From: Urophycis tenuis | Taxonomy: Eukaryota > Chordata > Actinopteri > Gadiformes > Phycidae | Length of the DNA stretch: 64,000 nt | Assembly: GCA_036785325.1 (NCBI GenBank) | Contig: JAXIVH010000201.1 | Location: 214,852-278,851, forward strand | Reading direction: 5' to 3' | Shown: piece by piece, positions 10,058-22,619 of the stretch | Position numbering within the stretch: position 1 is the first letter of the stretch | How the letters are laid out: every line of letters starts with the position of its first letter | The notes under the pieces: generated by a model | The model's database searches: none | Seen by the model: only the letters and a program-made list of their open reading frames with translations | Told to the model about the DNA's origin: nothing | Position numbers and translations under genes: made by a program

Positions 10058-11979
10058 CTTTCCACAGCCAACAGAACACACATGAATCAGCTTATTATTT
10101 CGACGACCCATGGGCAAATATAGTCATGCCATACGTCGTTGGAAAGCTTAGATTTCCCTGTTTAAAATGAGCCCATCTCCGAGCAATTTGGTTGCTCACA
10201 GACAAATCTGCGTGAGGTTGACTGAAGTCTACACAGCAGCTAAAGACATACCTTAAAAGTTTCAATTAACATCAATCTTTCCTTACAGAACACAAATTAA
10301 TTAGCTTAGTATTTCAACGACCCTTTAGTGAATATAGTCTTGCCATACGCCGTTGGAAAGCTTAGATTTCCCCGCTTAAAATGAGCCCATCCTCGAGCAG
10401 TCTGGTTGATCACAGACTAAACTGCGTCAGGTTGACTGAAGTCTACCCAGCAGCTAAAAACATACCTTCAACGTTTCAATTAACATCAATCTTTCCTTAC
10501 AGAACACAAATTAATTAGCTTAGTATTTCAACGACCCATGAGTCAATATACTCTTGCCATACGCCGTTGGAAAGCTTAGATTTCCCCGCTTAAAATGAGC
10601 CCATCCGCGAGCAGTCTGGTTGATCACAGACTAAACTGCGTCAGGTTGACTGAAGTCTACCCAGCAGCTAAAAACATACCTTCAACGTTTCAATTAACAT
10701 CAATCTTTCCTTACAGAACACAAATTAATTAGCTTAGTATTTCAATGACCCATGAGTCAATATAGTCTTGCCATACGCCGTTGGAAAGCTTAGATTTCCC
10801 CGCTTAAAATGAGCCCATCCGCGAGCAGTCTGGTTGATCACAGACTAAACTGCGTCAGGTTGAATGAAGTCTACCCAGCAGCTAAAAACATACCTTTAAC
10901 GTTTCAATTAACATCAATCTTTCCTTACAGAACACAAATTAATTAGCTTAGTATTTCAACGACCCTTTGGTGAATATAGTCTTGCCATACGCCGTTGGAA
11001 AGCTTAGATTTCCCCGCTTATAATGAGCCCATCCCTGAGCAATTTGGTTGCTCACAGACTAAACTGCGTCAGGTTGACTGAAGTCTACCCAGCAGCTAAA
11101 AACATACCTTCAACGTTTCAATTAACATCAATCTTTCCTTACAGAACACAAATTAATTAGCTTAGTATTTCAACGACCCATGAGTCAATATAGTCTTGCC
11201 ATACGCCGTTGGAAAGCTTAGATTTCCCCGCTTAAAATGAGCCCATCCGCGAGCAGTCTGGTTGATCACAGACTAAACTGCGTCAGGTTGAATGAAGTCT
11301 ACCCAGCAGCTAAAAACATACCTTTAACGTTTCAATTGACATCAATCTTTCCTTACAGAACACAAATTAATCAGCTTAGTATTTCAACGGGCCATTGGTG
11401 AATATAGTCTTGCCATACGCCGTTGAAAAGCTTAGATTTCCCCGCTTATAATGAGCCCATCCGCGAGCAGTCTGGTTGATCACAGACTAAACTGCGTCAG
11501 GTTGACTGAAGTCTACCCAGCAGCTAAAAACATACCTTCAACGTTTCAATTAACATCAATCTTTCCTTACAGATCACAAATTAATTAGCTTAGTATTTCA
11601 ACAACCAATGAGTCAATATAGTCTTGCCATACGCCGTTGGAAAGCTTAGATTTCCCCGCTTAAAATGAGCCCATCCGCGAGCAGTCTGCTTGCTCAGAGA
11701 CAAAACTGCGTCAGGTTGACTGAAGTCTACCCAGCAGCTAAAAACATACCTTCAACGTTTCAATTAAGATCAATCTTTCAATAAAGAACAGAAATTAATT
11801 AGCTTAGTATTTCAACGACCCATGACTCAATATAGTCTTGCCATACGCCATTGGGAACCTTAGATTTCCCTGCTTAAAATGAGCCCATCCCCGAGCAATT
11901 TGGTTGCTCACAGACAAAACTGCGTCAGGCTGACTGAAGTCTACCCAGCAGCTAAAAACATACCTTCAACTTTTCAATT
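10058..11979. repeat. 214-bp satellite, segment 3 (about 9 monomers)
   Basis: 1922 bp is 9 x 214 minus 4. It begins with the diverged post-spacer monomer (GCCAACAGAACACACATGAA, CATGGGCAAAT, ATACGTCGTTGG) and ends with the pre-spacer variants AAGATCAATCTTTCAATAAAG and GGGAACCTTAG. Confidence 0.93.
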
Positions 11980-12227
11980 CACGCGTTTTTTTTGTAACAC
12001 GTGTAGCTATGATAAAGGACACATGTTTTGGCCTGTTTTATTATTCATAGTTGGCTTAACAGTAATAGAATATTATTATATGCTATAAGTGACCAGACGT
12101 CCGAGATCAAAACTGGGAGCATAATCCCCGAGAAGGGGGAAAAAAAGGGTCAGCTATGTTTAAGTATATATATATATGTGTGTGTATATATAAGTGTGTG
12201 TGTGTGTGTGTATATATGCGCGCGCGC

Positions 12228-12287
<60 letters not shown>

Positions 12288-12977
12288 TTTAATCACTTAC
12301 TTGGAACGGCATGATCCCATATCGCTGTGAAGGGATGGCGTTAACCAGGTGGGCGTGCAACCCCTCGAGAGAGTTGCTGCCTCGCCGGCACTTGTACTTG
12401 TTCAGCCGGATGCAGTTCTTCACAACCACCTTCACAGAGACATACAGCTGTATGCCAGGGGGTCCTGTAACACACAACCTATTGCAAGGTCCTCATTTAT
12501 GCTGGTGTCATTTTGAAATGTTACCATATACAAGTTTGAATGGTTTTGACACACGATGACTGCAGAGACAGCTGCAGGATGGCCCACGAAGCAGGACGGA
12601 GGGGGCCTGTGGCTGTGCGGGGAGGACCAGCGGTATGGGTGCTGCCGACACAGGGGGCGGGCGGGCCACAGGCTGACGCAGCAGGAGGCCTCGGCTGGAG
12701 GCGGGTGGGCGCAGGAGGCTTCGGCCGGGTGGAGGACGACAACGCAGTGGGCTGAACGGGCCGGTTGGTGGGAGTCACAGGCTCTGGCTCATCAACAAAT
12801 AACCTGGAAATATAAAATACACACGTGATCAGTATTGATATTGATATCTTTTATAAGAACACTGTTCATACCGTTTACACTTTTTATACAACTGTTTATA
12901 CAATGTCCATACTGTTTATTTATTAATGTTTATCACTGAAAAATAAAGGTGACTTGGTATGACTTGTGTGCTATTTT
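11980..12977 (-). repeat. Spacer copy 3
   Basis: 998 bp, the longest complete copy, because the alternating tract at about 12165-12287 is long and includes a CGCGCGCGCG stretch. The exon-like block at 12301-12803 is one base short. Confidence 0.88.
12301..12803 (-). pseudogene. Exon-like block with 1-bp deletion (spacer copy 3)
   Basis: 503 bp instead of 504: the G6 run near 12458 has lost one G, adding a frameshift between the NLYMVTFQ region and the IQLYVSV region. Splice-like borders are unchanged. This is the only copy with this lesion. Confidence 0.45.
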
Positions 12978-15327
12978 CTTTCCACAGCCAACAGAACACA
13001 CATGAATCAGCTTATTATTTCGACGACCCATGGGCAAATATAGTCATGCCATACGTCGTTGGAAAGCTTAGATTTCCCCGTTTAAAATGAGCCCATCTCC
13101 GAGCAATTTGGTTGCTCACAGACAAATCTGCGTCAGGTTGACTGAAGTCTACACAGCAGCTAAAGACATACCTTCAACGTTTCAATTAACATCAATCTTT
13201 CCTTACAGAACACAAATGAATTAGCTTAGTATTTCAACGACCCTTTAGTGAATATAGTCTTGCCATACGCCGTTGGAAAGCTTAGATTTCCCCGCTTAAA
13301 ATGAGCCCATCCGCGAGCAGTCTGGTTGATCACAGACTAAACTGCGTCAGGTTGACTGAAGTCTACCCAGCAGCTAAAAACATACCTTCAACGTTTCATT
13401 TAACATCAATCTTTCCTTACAGAACACAAATTAATTAGCTTAGTATTTCAACGACCCATGAGTCAATATAGTCTTGCCATACGCCGTTGGAAAGCTTAGA
13501 TTTCCCCGCTTAAAATGAGCCCATCCGCGAGCAGTCTGGTTGATCACAGACTAAACTGCGTCAGGTTGACTGAAGTCTACCCAGCAGCTAAAAACATACC
13601 TTCAACGTTTCAATTAACATCAATCTTTCCTTACAGAACACAAATTAATTAGCTTAGTATTTCAACGACCCTTTGGTGAATATAGTCTTGCCATACGCCG
13701 TTGGAAAGCTTAGATTTCCCCGCTTATAATGAGCCCATCCCCGAGCAATTTAGTTGCTCACAGACTAAACTGCGTCAGGTTGACTGAAGTCTACCCAGCA
13801 GCTAAAAACATACCTTCAACGTTTCAATTAACATCAATCTTTCCTTACAGAACACAAATTAATTAGCTTAGTATTTCAACGACCCATGAGTCAATATAGT
13901 CTTTCCATACGCCGTTGGAAAGCTTTGATTTCCCCGCTTAAAATGAGCCCATCCGCGAGCAGTCTGGTTGATCACAGACTAAACTGCGTCAGGTTGACTG
14001 AAGTCTACCCAGCAGCTAAAAACATACCTTTAACGTTTCAATTAACATCAATCTTTCCTTACAGAACACAAAATAATTAGCTTAGTATTTCAACGACCCT
14101 TTGGTGAATATAGTCTTGCCATACGCCGTTGGAAAGCTTAGATTTCCCCGCTTATAATGAGCCCATCCCCGAGCAATTTGGTTGCTCACAGACTAAACTG
14201 CGTCAGGTTGACTGAAGTCTACCCAGCAGCTAAAAACATACCTTCAACGTTTCAATTAACATCAATCTTTCCTTACAGAACACAAATTAATTAGCTTAGT
14301 ATTTCAACGAGCCATGAGTCAATATAGTCTTTCCATACGCCGTTGGAAAGCTTAGATTTCCCCGCTTAAAATGAGCCCATCTCCGAGCAATTTGGTTGCT
14401 CACAGACAAATCTGCGTCAGGTTGACTGAAGTCTACACAGCAGCTAAAGACATACCTTCAACGTTTCAATTAACATCAATCTTTCCTTACAGAACACAAA
14501 AGAATTAGCTTAGTATTTCAACGACCCTTTAGTGAATATAGTCTTGCCATACGCCGTTGGAAAGCTTAGATTTCCCCGCTTAAAATGAGCCCATCCGCGA
14601 GCAGTCTGGTTGATCACAGACTAAACTGCGTCAGGTTGACTGAAGTCTACCCAGCAGCTAAAAACATACCTTAAACGTTTCAATTAACATCAATCTTTCC
14701 TTACAGAACACAAATTAATTAGCTTAGTATTTCAACGCCCCTTTGGTGAATATAGTCTTGCCATACGCCGTTGGAAAGCTTAGATTTCCCTGCTTATAAT
14801 GAGCCCATTCCCGAGCAATTTGGTTGCTCACAGACAAAACTGTGTCAGGTTGAGTGAAGTCTACCCAGCAGCTAAAAACATACCTTCAACGTTTCAATTA
14901 ACATCAATCTTTCCTTACAGAACACAAATTAATTAGCTTAGTATTTCAACGGCCCTTTGGTGAATATAGTCTTGCCATACGCCGTTAGAAAGCTTAGATT
15001 TCCCCGCTTAAAATGAGCCCATCCGCGAGCAGTCTGGTTGATCACAGACTAAACTGCGTCAGGTTGAATGAAGTCTACCCAGCAGCTAAAAACATACCTT
15101 CAACGTTTCAATTAAGATCAATCTTTCAATAAAGAACAGAAATTAATTAGCTTAGTATTTCAACGACCCATGACTCAATATAGTCTTGCCATACGCCGTT
15201 GGGAACTTTAGATTTCCCCGCTTAAAATGAGCCCATCCGCGAGCAATTTAGTTGCTCACAGACTAAACTGCGTCAGGTTGAATGAAGTCTACCCAGCAGC
15301 TAAAAACATACCTTCAACTTTTCAATT
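12978..15327. repeat. 214-bp satellite, segment 4 (about 11 monomers)
   Basis: 2350 bp is 11 x 214 minus 4. Types with CATGAGTCAAT, CCTTTAGTGAAT and CCTTTGGTGAAT are interspersed. Scattered private changes include CTTTCCATACG in place of CTTGCCATACG near 13903 and 14333. The last boundary before the spacer reads GGGAACTTTAG. Confidence 0.93.
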
Positions 15328-15571
15328 CACGCGTTTTTTTTGTAATACGTGTAGCTATGATAAAGGACACATGTTTTGGCCTGTTTTATTATTCATAGTT
15401 GGCTTAACAGTAATAGAATATTATTATATGCTATAAGTGACCAGACGTCCGAGATCAAAACTGGGAGCATAATCCCCGAGAAGGGGGAAAAAAAGGGTCA
15501 GCTATGTTTAAGTATATATATATATATGTGTGTGTATATATGTGTGTGTGTGTGTGTGTATATATGCGCGC

Positions 15572-15622
<51 letters not shown>

Positions 15623-16310
15623 AATCACTTACTTGGAACGGCATGATCCCACATCGCTGTGAAGGGATGGCGTTAACCAGGTGGGCGTGCAACCCCTCGA
15701 GAGAGTTGCTGCCTCACCGGCACTTGTACTTGTTCAGCCGGATGCAGTTCTTCACAACCACCTTCACAGAGACATACAGCTGTATGCCAGGGGGGTCATG
15801 TAACACACAACCTATTGCAAGGTCCTCATTTATGCTGGTGTCATTTTGAAATGTTACCATATACAAGTTTGAATGGTTTTGACACACGATGACTGCAGAG
15901 ACAGCTGCAGGATGGCCCACGAAGCAGGACGGAGGGGGCCTGTGGCTGTGCGGGGAGGACCAGCGGTATGGGTGCTGCCGACACAGGGGGCGGGCGGGCC
16001 ACAGGCTGACGCAGCAGGAGGCCTCGGCTGGAGGCGGGTGGGCGCAGGAGGCTTCGGCCGGGTGGAGGACGACAACGCAGTGGGCTGAACGGGCCGGTTG
16101 GTGGGAGTCACAGGCTCTGGCTCATCAACAAATAACCTGGAAATATAAAATACACACGTGATCAGTATTGATATTGATATCTTTTATAAGAACACTGTTC
16201 ATACCGTTTACACTTTTTATACAACTGTTTATACAATGTCCATACTGTTTATTTATTAATGTTTATCACTGAAAAATAAAGGTGACTTGGTATGACTTGT
16301 GTGCTATTTT
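15328..16310 (-). repeat. Spacer copy 4
   Basis: 983 bp. Alternating tract at about 15513-15619. It is followed by a monomer with ATACGTTGTTGG and AAGCATAG (HindIII lost), a pair of changes shared only with the monomer after copy 5. Copies 4 and 5 with their flanks are therefore a recent duplication of about 2.69 kb. Confidence 0.88.
15633..16136 (-). pseudogene. Exon-like block (spacer copy 4)
   Basis: 504 bp with acceptor and donor intact. It carries the CGGTGAGGC variant that puts a stop after KYKCR on the minus strand, and GACGCAGCAGG in place of GATGCAGCAGG. Confidence 0.45.
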
Positions 16311-18018
16311 CTTTCCACAGCCAACAGAACACACATGAATCAGCTTATTATTTCGACGACCCATGGGCAAATATAGTCATGCCATACGTTGTTGGAAAGC
16401 ATAGATTTCCCCGTTTAAAATGAGCCCATCTCCGAGCAATTTGGTTGCTCACAGACAAATCTGCGTCAGGTTGACTGAAGTCTACACAGATGCTAAAGAC
16501 ATACCTTCAACGTTTCAATTAACATCAATCTTTCCTTACAGAACACAAAAGAATTAGCTTAGTATGTCAACGACCCTTTAGTGAATATAGTCTTGCCATA
16601 CGCCGTTGGAAAGCTTAGATTTCCCCGCTTAAAATGAGCCCATCCGCGAGCAGTCTGGTTGATCACAGACTAAACTGCGTCAGGTTGACTGAAGTCTACC
16701 CAGCAGCTAAAAACATACCTTCAACGTTTCAATTAACATCAATCTTTCCTTACAGAACACAAATTAATTAGCTTAGTATTTCAACGACCCATGAGTCAAT
16801 ATAGTCTTGCCATACGCCGTTGGAAAGCTTAGATTTCCCCGATTAAAATGAGCCCATCCGCGAGCAGTCTGGTTGATCACAGACTAAACTGCGTCAGGTT
16901 GACTGAAGTCTACCCAGCAGCTAAAAACATACCTTCAACGTTTCAATTAACATCAATCTTTCCTTACAGAACACAAATTAATTAGCTTAGTATTTCAATG
17001 ACCCATGAGTCAATATAGTCTTGCCATACGCCGTTGGAAAGCTTAGATTTCCCCGCTTAAAATGAGCCCATCCCCGAGCAGTCTGGTTGATCACAGACTA
17101 AACTGCGTCAGGTTGAATGAAGTCTACCCAGCAGCTAAAAACATACCTTTAACGTTTCAATTAACATCAATCTTTCCTTACAGAACACAAATTAATTAGC
17201 TTAGTATTTCAACGACCCTTTGGTGAATATAGTCTTGCCATACGCCGTTGGAAAGCTTAGATTTCCCCGCTTAAAATGAGCCCATCCCCGAGCAGTCTGG
17301 TTAATCACAGACTAAACTGCGTCAGGTTGAATGAAGTCTACCCAGCAGCTAAAAACATACCTTTAACGTTTCAATTAACATCAATCTTTCCTTACAGAAC
17401 ACAAATTAATTAGCTTAGTATTTCAAAGACCCTTTGGTGAATATAGTCTTGCCATACGCCGTTGGAAAGCTTAGTTTTCCCCGCTTATAATGAGCCCATC
17501 CCTGAGCAATTTGGTTGCTCAAAGACTAAACTGCGTCAGGTTGACTGAAGTCTACACAGCAGCTAAAAACATACCTTCAACGTTTCAATTAACATCAATC
17601 TTTCCTTACAGAACACAAATTAATTAGCTTAGTATTTCAACGACCCATGAGTCAATATAGTCTTGCCATACGCCGTTAGAAAGCTTAGATTTCCCCGCTT
17701 AAAATGAGCCCATCCGCGAGCAGTCTGGTTGATCACAGACTAAACTGCGTCAGGTTGAATGAAGTCTACCCAGCAGCTAAAAACATACCTTCAACGTTTC
17801 AATTAAGATCAATCTTTCAATAAAGAACAGAAATTAATTAGCTTAGTATTTCAACGACCCATGACTCAATATAGTCTTGCCATACGCCGTTGGGAACTTT
17901 AGATTTCCCCGCTTAAAATGAGCCCATCCGCGAGCAATTTAGTTGCTCACAGACTAAACTGCGTCAGGTTGAATGAAGTCTACCCAGCAGCTAAAAACAT
18001 ACCTTCAACTTTTCAATT
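16311..18018. repeat. 214-bp satellite, segment 5 (about 8 monomers)
   Basis: 1708 bp is 8 x 214 minus 4. Shares GTATGTCAACG and CCCCGATTAAAATG with segment 6 in the same order, so the two segments are copies that differ by two monomers (8 against 6). Confidence 0.93.
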
Positions 18019-18262
18019 CACGCGTTTTTTTTGTAATACGTGTAGCTATGATAAAGGACACATGTTTTGGCCTGTTTTATTATTCATAGTTGGCTTAACA
18101 GTAATAGAATATTATTATATGCTATAAGTGACCAGACGTCCGAGATCAAAACTGGGAGCATAATCCCCGAGAAGGGGGAAAAAAAGGGTCAGCTATGTTT
18201 AAGTATATATATATATATGTGTGTGTATATATGTGTGTGTGTGTGTGTGTATATATGCGCGC

Positions 18263-18293
<31 letters not shown>

Positions 18294-18981
18294 AATCACT
18301 TACTTGGAACGGCATGATCCCACATCGCTGTGAAGGGATGGCGTTAACCAGGTGGGCGTGCAACCCCTCGAGAGAGTTGCTGCCTCACCGGCACTTGTAC
18401 TTGTTCAGCCGGATGCAGTTCTTCACAACCACCTTCACAGAGACATACAGCTGTATGCCAGGGGGGTCATGTAACACACAACCTATTGCAAGGTCCTCAT
18501 TTATGCTGGTGTCATTTTGAAATGTTACCATATACAAGTTTGAATGGTTTTGACACACGATGACTGCAGAGACAGCTGCAGGATGGCCCACGAAGCAGGA
18601 CGGAGGGGGCCTGTGGCTGTGCGGGGAGGACCAGCGGTATGGGTGCTGCCGACACAGGGGGCGGGCGGGCCACAGGCTGACGCAGCAGGAGGCCTCGGCT
18701 GGAGGCGGGTGGGCGCAGGAGGCTTCGGCCGGGTGGAGGACGACAACGCAGTGGGCTGAACGGGCCGGTTGGTGGGAGTCACAGGCTCTGGCTCATCAAC
18801 AAATAACCTGGAAATATAAAATACACACGTGATCAGTATTGATATTGATATCTTTTATAAGAACACTGTTCATACCGTTTACACTTTTTATACAACTGTT
18901 TATACAATGTCCATACTGTTTATTTATTAATGTTTATCACTGAAAAATAAAGGTGACTTGGTATGACTTGTGTGCTATTTT
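18019..18981 (-). repeat. Spacer copy 5
   Basis: 963 bp. Nearly identical to copy 4 except for a shorter alternating tract at about 18203-18291. It starts 2691 bp after copy 4. Confidence 0.88.
18304..18807 (-). pseudogene. Exon-like block (spacer copy 5)
   Basis: 504 bp, same variants as copy 4 (the CGGTGAGGC stop and GACGCAGCAGG). Splice-like borders intact. Confidence 0.45.
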
Positions 18982-20261
18982 CTTTCCACAGCCAACAGAA
19001 CACACATGAATCAGCTTATTATTTCGACGACCCATGGGCAAATATAGTCATGCCATACGTTGTTGGAAAGCATAGATTTCCCCGTTTAAAATGAGCCCAT
19101 CTCCGAGCAATTTGGTTGCTCACAGACAAATCTGCGTCAGGTTGACTGAAGTCTACACAGCAGCTAAAGACATACCTTCAACGTTTCAATTAACATCAAT
19201 CTTTCCTTACAGAACACAAAAGAATTAGCTTAGTATGTCAACGACCCTTTAGTGAATATAGTCTTGCCATACGCCGTTGGAAAGCTTAGATTTCCCCGCT
19301 TAAAATGAGCCCATCCGCGAGCAGTCTGGTTGATCACAGACTAAACTGCGTCAGGTTGACTGAAGTCTACCCAGCAGCTAAAAACATACCTTCAACGTTT
19401 CAATTAACATCAATCTTTCCTTACAGAACACAAATTAATTAGCTTAGTATTTCAACGACCCATGAGTCAATATAGTCTTGCCATACGCCGTTGGAAAGCT
19501 TAGATTTCCCCGATTAAAATGAGCCCATCCGCGAGCAGTCTGGTTGATCACAGACTAAACTGCGTCAGGTTGACTGAAGTCTACCCAGCAGCTAAAAACA
19601 TACCTTCAACGTTTCAATTAACATCAATCTTTCCTTACAGAACACAAATTAATTAGCTTAGTATTTCAATGACCCATGAGTCAATATAGTCTTGCCATAC
19701 GCCGTTGGAAAGCTTAGATTTCCCCGCTTAAAATGAGCCCATCCCCGAGCAGTCTGGTTGATCACAGACTAAACTGCGTCAGGTTGAATGAAGTCTACCC
19801 AGCAGCTAAAAACATACCTTTAACGTTTCAATTAACATCAATCTTTCCTTACAGAACACAAATTAATTAGCTTAGTATTTCAACGACCCTTTGGTGAATA
19901 TAGTCTTGCCATAGGCCGTTGGAAAGCTTAGATTTCCCCGCTTATAATGAGCCCATCCCCGAGCAATTTGGTTGCTCAGAGACTAAACTGCGTCAGGTTG
20001 ACTGAAGTCTACCCAGCAGCTAAAAACATACCTTCAACGTTTCAATTAACATCAATCTTTCCTTACAGAACACAAATTAATTAGCTTAGTATTTCAACGA
20101 CCCATGAGTCAATATAGTCTTGCCATACGCCGTTGGAAAGCTTAGATTTCCCCGCTTAAAATGAGCCCATCCGCGAGCAGTCTGGTTGATCACAGACTAA
20201 ACTGCGTCAGGTTGAATGAAGTCTACCCAGCAGCTAAAAACATACCTTCAACTTTTCAATT
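18982..20261. repeat. 214-bp satellite, segment 6 (about 6 monomers)
   Basis: 1280 bp is 6 x 214 minus 4. It is a shortened version of segment 5. Unlike most segments it lacks the AAGATCAATCTTTCAATAAAG pre-spacer monomer; the monomer before spacer 6 keeps its HindIII site, as at spacer 1. Confidence 0.93.
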
Positions 20262-20505
20262 CACACGTTTTTTTTGTAATACGTGTAGCTATGATAAAGG
20301 ACACATGTTTTGGCCTGTTTTATTATTCATAGTTGGCTTAACAGTAATAGAATATTATTATATGCTATAAGTGACCAGACGTCCGAGATCAAAACTGGGA
20401 GCATAATCCCCGAGAAGGGGGAAAAAAAGGGTCAGCTATGTTTAAGTATATATATATATGTGTGTGTATATATGCGAGTGTGTGTGTGTGTGTGTATATA
20501 TGCGC

Positions 20506-20548
<43 letters not shown>

Positions 20549-21236
20549 AATCACTTACTTGGAACGGCATGATCCCACATCGCTGTGAAGGGATGGCGTT
20601 AACCAGGTGGGCGTGCAACCCCTCGAGAGAGTTGCTGCCTCACCGGCACTTGTACTTGTTCAGCCGGATGCAGTTCTTCACAACCACCTTCACAGAGACA
20701 TACAGCTGTATGCCAGGGGGGTCCTGTAACACACAACCTATTGCAAGGTCCTCATTTTTGCTGGTGTCATTTTGAAATGTTACCATATACAAGTTTGAAT
20801 GGTTTTGACACACGATGACTGCAGAGACAGCTGCAGGATGGCCCACGAAGCAGGACGGAGGGGGCCTGTGGCTGTGCGGGGAGGACCAGCGGTATGGGTG
20901 CTGCCGACACAGGGGGCGGGCGGGCCACAGGCTGATGCAGCAGGAGGCCTCGGCTGGAGGCGGGTGGGCGCAGGAGGCTTCGGCCGGGTGGAGGACGACA
21001 ACGCAGTGGGCTGAACGGGCCCGTTGGTGGGAGTCACAGGCTCTGGCTCATCAACAAATAACCTGGAAATATAAAATACACACGTGATCAGTATTGATAT
21101 TGATATCTTTTATAAGAACACTGTTCATACCGTTTACACTTTTTATACAACTGTTTATACAATGTCCATACTGTTTATTTATTAATGTTTATCACTGAAA
21201 AATAAAGGTGACTTGGTATGACTTGTGTGCTATTTT
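20262..21236 (-). repeat. Spacer copy 6
   Basis: 975 bp. The left border reads CACACG instead of CACGCG. Alternating tract at about 20446-20546. This is the last spacer before the right edge of the first satellite block. Confidence 0.88.
20559..21062 (-). pseudogene. Exon-like block (spacer copy 6)
   Basis: 504 bp. Has the CGGTGAGGC stop variant but GGTCCTG rather than GGTCATG. CATTTTTGCTGG replaces CATTTATGCTGG, which changes the isoleucine of NDTSINED to lysine. Borders intact. Confidence 0.45.
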
Positions 21237-21650
21237 CTTTCCACAGCCAACAGAACACACATGAATCAGCTTATTATTTCGACGACCCATGGGCAAATAT
21301 AGTCATGCCATACGTCGTTGGAAAGCTTAGATTTCCCCGTTTAAAATGAGCCCATCTCCGAGCAATTTGGTTGCTCACAGACAAATCTGCGTCAGGTTGA
21401 CTGAAGTCTACACAGCAGCTAAAGACATACCTTCAACGTTTCAATTAACATCAATCTTTCCTTACAGAACACAAATTAATTAGCTTAGTATTTCAACGAC
21501 CCTTTAGTGAATATAGTCTTGCCATACGCCGTTGGAAAGCTTAGATTGCCACGATTAAAAGGAGATCATCCACGAGTCATATGCTTGCTCACAGACAAAA
21601 CGGCGATAGTTTGAATGAAGTCTACCCAGCAGCTAAAAACATAGCTTCAA
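21237..21650. repeat. 214-bp satellite, segment 7, right edge of the array
   Basis: One good monomer follows spacer 6. After AAGCTTAG at 21538 comes a strongly diverged partial monomer (GATTGCCACGATTAAAAGG, GTCATATGCTTGCTCAC, ACGGCGATAGTTTG) that fades out by about 21650. A degenerate end monomer is usual where an array meets unique sequence and escapes homogenisation. Confidence 0.85.
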
Positions 21651-21852
21651 CGTCAACGGAATCGTTTCTCTTTCTACGAAATCGATACAGCTAAATACAT
21701 ACCTTAACGAAAAGTCGAATTATTAACTCGCAAAGGATGAAGATCATCAAATTCACCTTAGTCGAATCCTCCGTTGGCAGTGGACAGCAATGACCGTGAC
21801 TACGTATGAGTCGTAAAAACATTAGGTGACGTATTCCGATCCTCGCTCAGCG

Positions 21853-21942
21853 ATTGGTCCGTTGAGCGCCGAGCTCTGCTCAGCATCGCTCCGCCATTGG
21901 CCGATCGCTGCTCAACTCTGCTCAGCTTTGGTCAACCATTGG
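21853..21942 (-). promoter_or_regulatory. Three phased ATTGG (inverted CCAAT) boxes
   Basis: ATTGG at 21853-21857, 21896-21900 and 21938-21942, spaced 43 and 42 bp, with CTCTGCTCAGC between them. CCAAT is the NF-Y core, and multiple CCAAT boxes at regular spacing are known from some vertebrate promoters. The spacing may simply reflect an underlying tandem repeat of about 43 bp. No TATA box or coding region confirms a promoter. Confidence 0.35.
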
Positions 21943-21958
21943 TCGGTTAGCGTGAGCT

Positions 21959-22023
21959 TAGGGACTTGGCGGAGAGTTTGCCTGAAGAAGGCGAACGACC
22001 CCCCCCCCCCCCCCAAGTCCCTA
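21959..22023. other. 11-bp inverted repeat enclosing a C16 run
   Basis: TAGGGACTTGG (21959-21969) pairs perfectly with CCAAGTCCCTA (22013-22023). The 43-base loop ends in sixteen C (21999-22014), the last two of which belong to the right arm. It could extrude as a hairpin or form an i-motif/G4-like structure. Confidence 0.6.
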
Positions 22024-22367
22024 TTGCGCAACCCTGGGATCGACCAAAAAGGATCGGGGAGGATCAAAAGGGATGGCTCCATCTGGTGGCCACCGGTGGG
22101 AGGTTTTATTTCCAGAAATTTCCAAAAATGTCATTGTGAGGGACCGACTTGATCACCCCACGTATTGGGATGTGGACTCTCTGGCCTGGACCGTGTAGAC
22201 AAACACGAGGGGTGGCAATGCCGTTGAAAAGTAGTGGGGCTTTATTGTCTTCACCACAACTTGCAAAATAACAAAACAAATATAAATCCAAAATCCTAAA
22301 TAATACTAAATGGCAAAACTAGCCATTTTATGGTCAGGGTTTGGGCTTAAGGGTGGGGTTGGGGAAC

Positions 22368-22580
22368 CAAATTAGGCTTAGATAGAGGGGTTAGGGTTAG
22401 GGCCACAAATTGGGCTAGGCTTAAGAATTAGGTTTAGGATTAGGGGCCCAAATTGGGTTAGGTTTAGGTATAGGGGCAAAATTGGGTTAGGTTTAGGGAT
22501 GATTAGAGACCAAATTGGGTTTAGGTTTAGGGCTAGGGCCAAATTGGGTTAGGGTTAGGGCTGGGGAACAAATTGGGTTA

Positions 22581-22597
<17 letters not shown>
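22368..22597 (+). repeat. Minisatellite with CAAATTGGG core
   Basis: CAAATT(GGG) or CAAAATTGGG recurs at 22368, 22406, 22449, 22477, 22511, 22540 and 22569, so spacing varies from 28 to 43 bp. Between cores the filler is TTAGG/TTTAGGG-like. It grades into the telomere-type run that follows, suggesting degenerated telomeric repeat with an added core. Confidence 0.75.

Positions 22598-22619
<22 letters not shown>

Larger units (their letters stand above)
21651..22367. other. Low-copy region between satellite and telomere-like repeats
   Basis: The longest stretch with no other copy in the window. It holds three evenly spaced ATTGG boxes (21853-21942), a hairpin around a C16 run (21959-22023), a CCATCTGGTGG segment near 22080 and an A-rich stretch (about 22266-22320) with several AAATAC/AAATAA-like words. 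An open frame of 108 codons at 21826-22152 (+) crosses the C16 run and has no recognisable motif. I do not call it a gene. Confidence 0.6.

Noticed and set aside
3506..21540. CRISPR-like interpretation of regular repeats
   Set aside because: Monomers are head-to-tail with no unique spacers, 214 bp long, in a eukaryotic context.
21826..22152. 108-codon plus-strand frame in the low-copy region
   Set aside because: It passes through a C16 run, where length changes would shift the frame, and shows no domain or coding-like composition.
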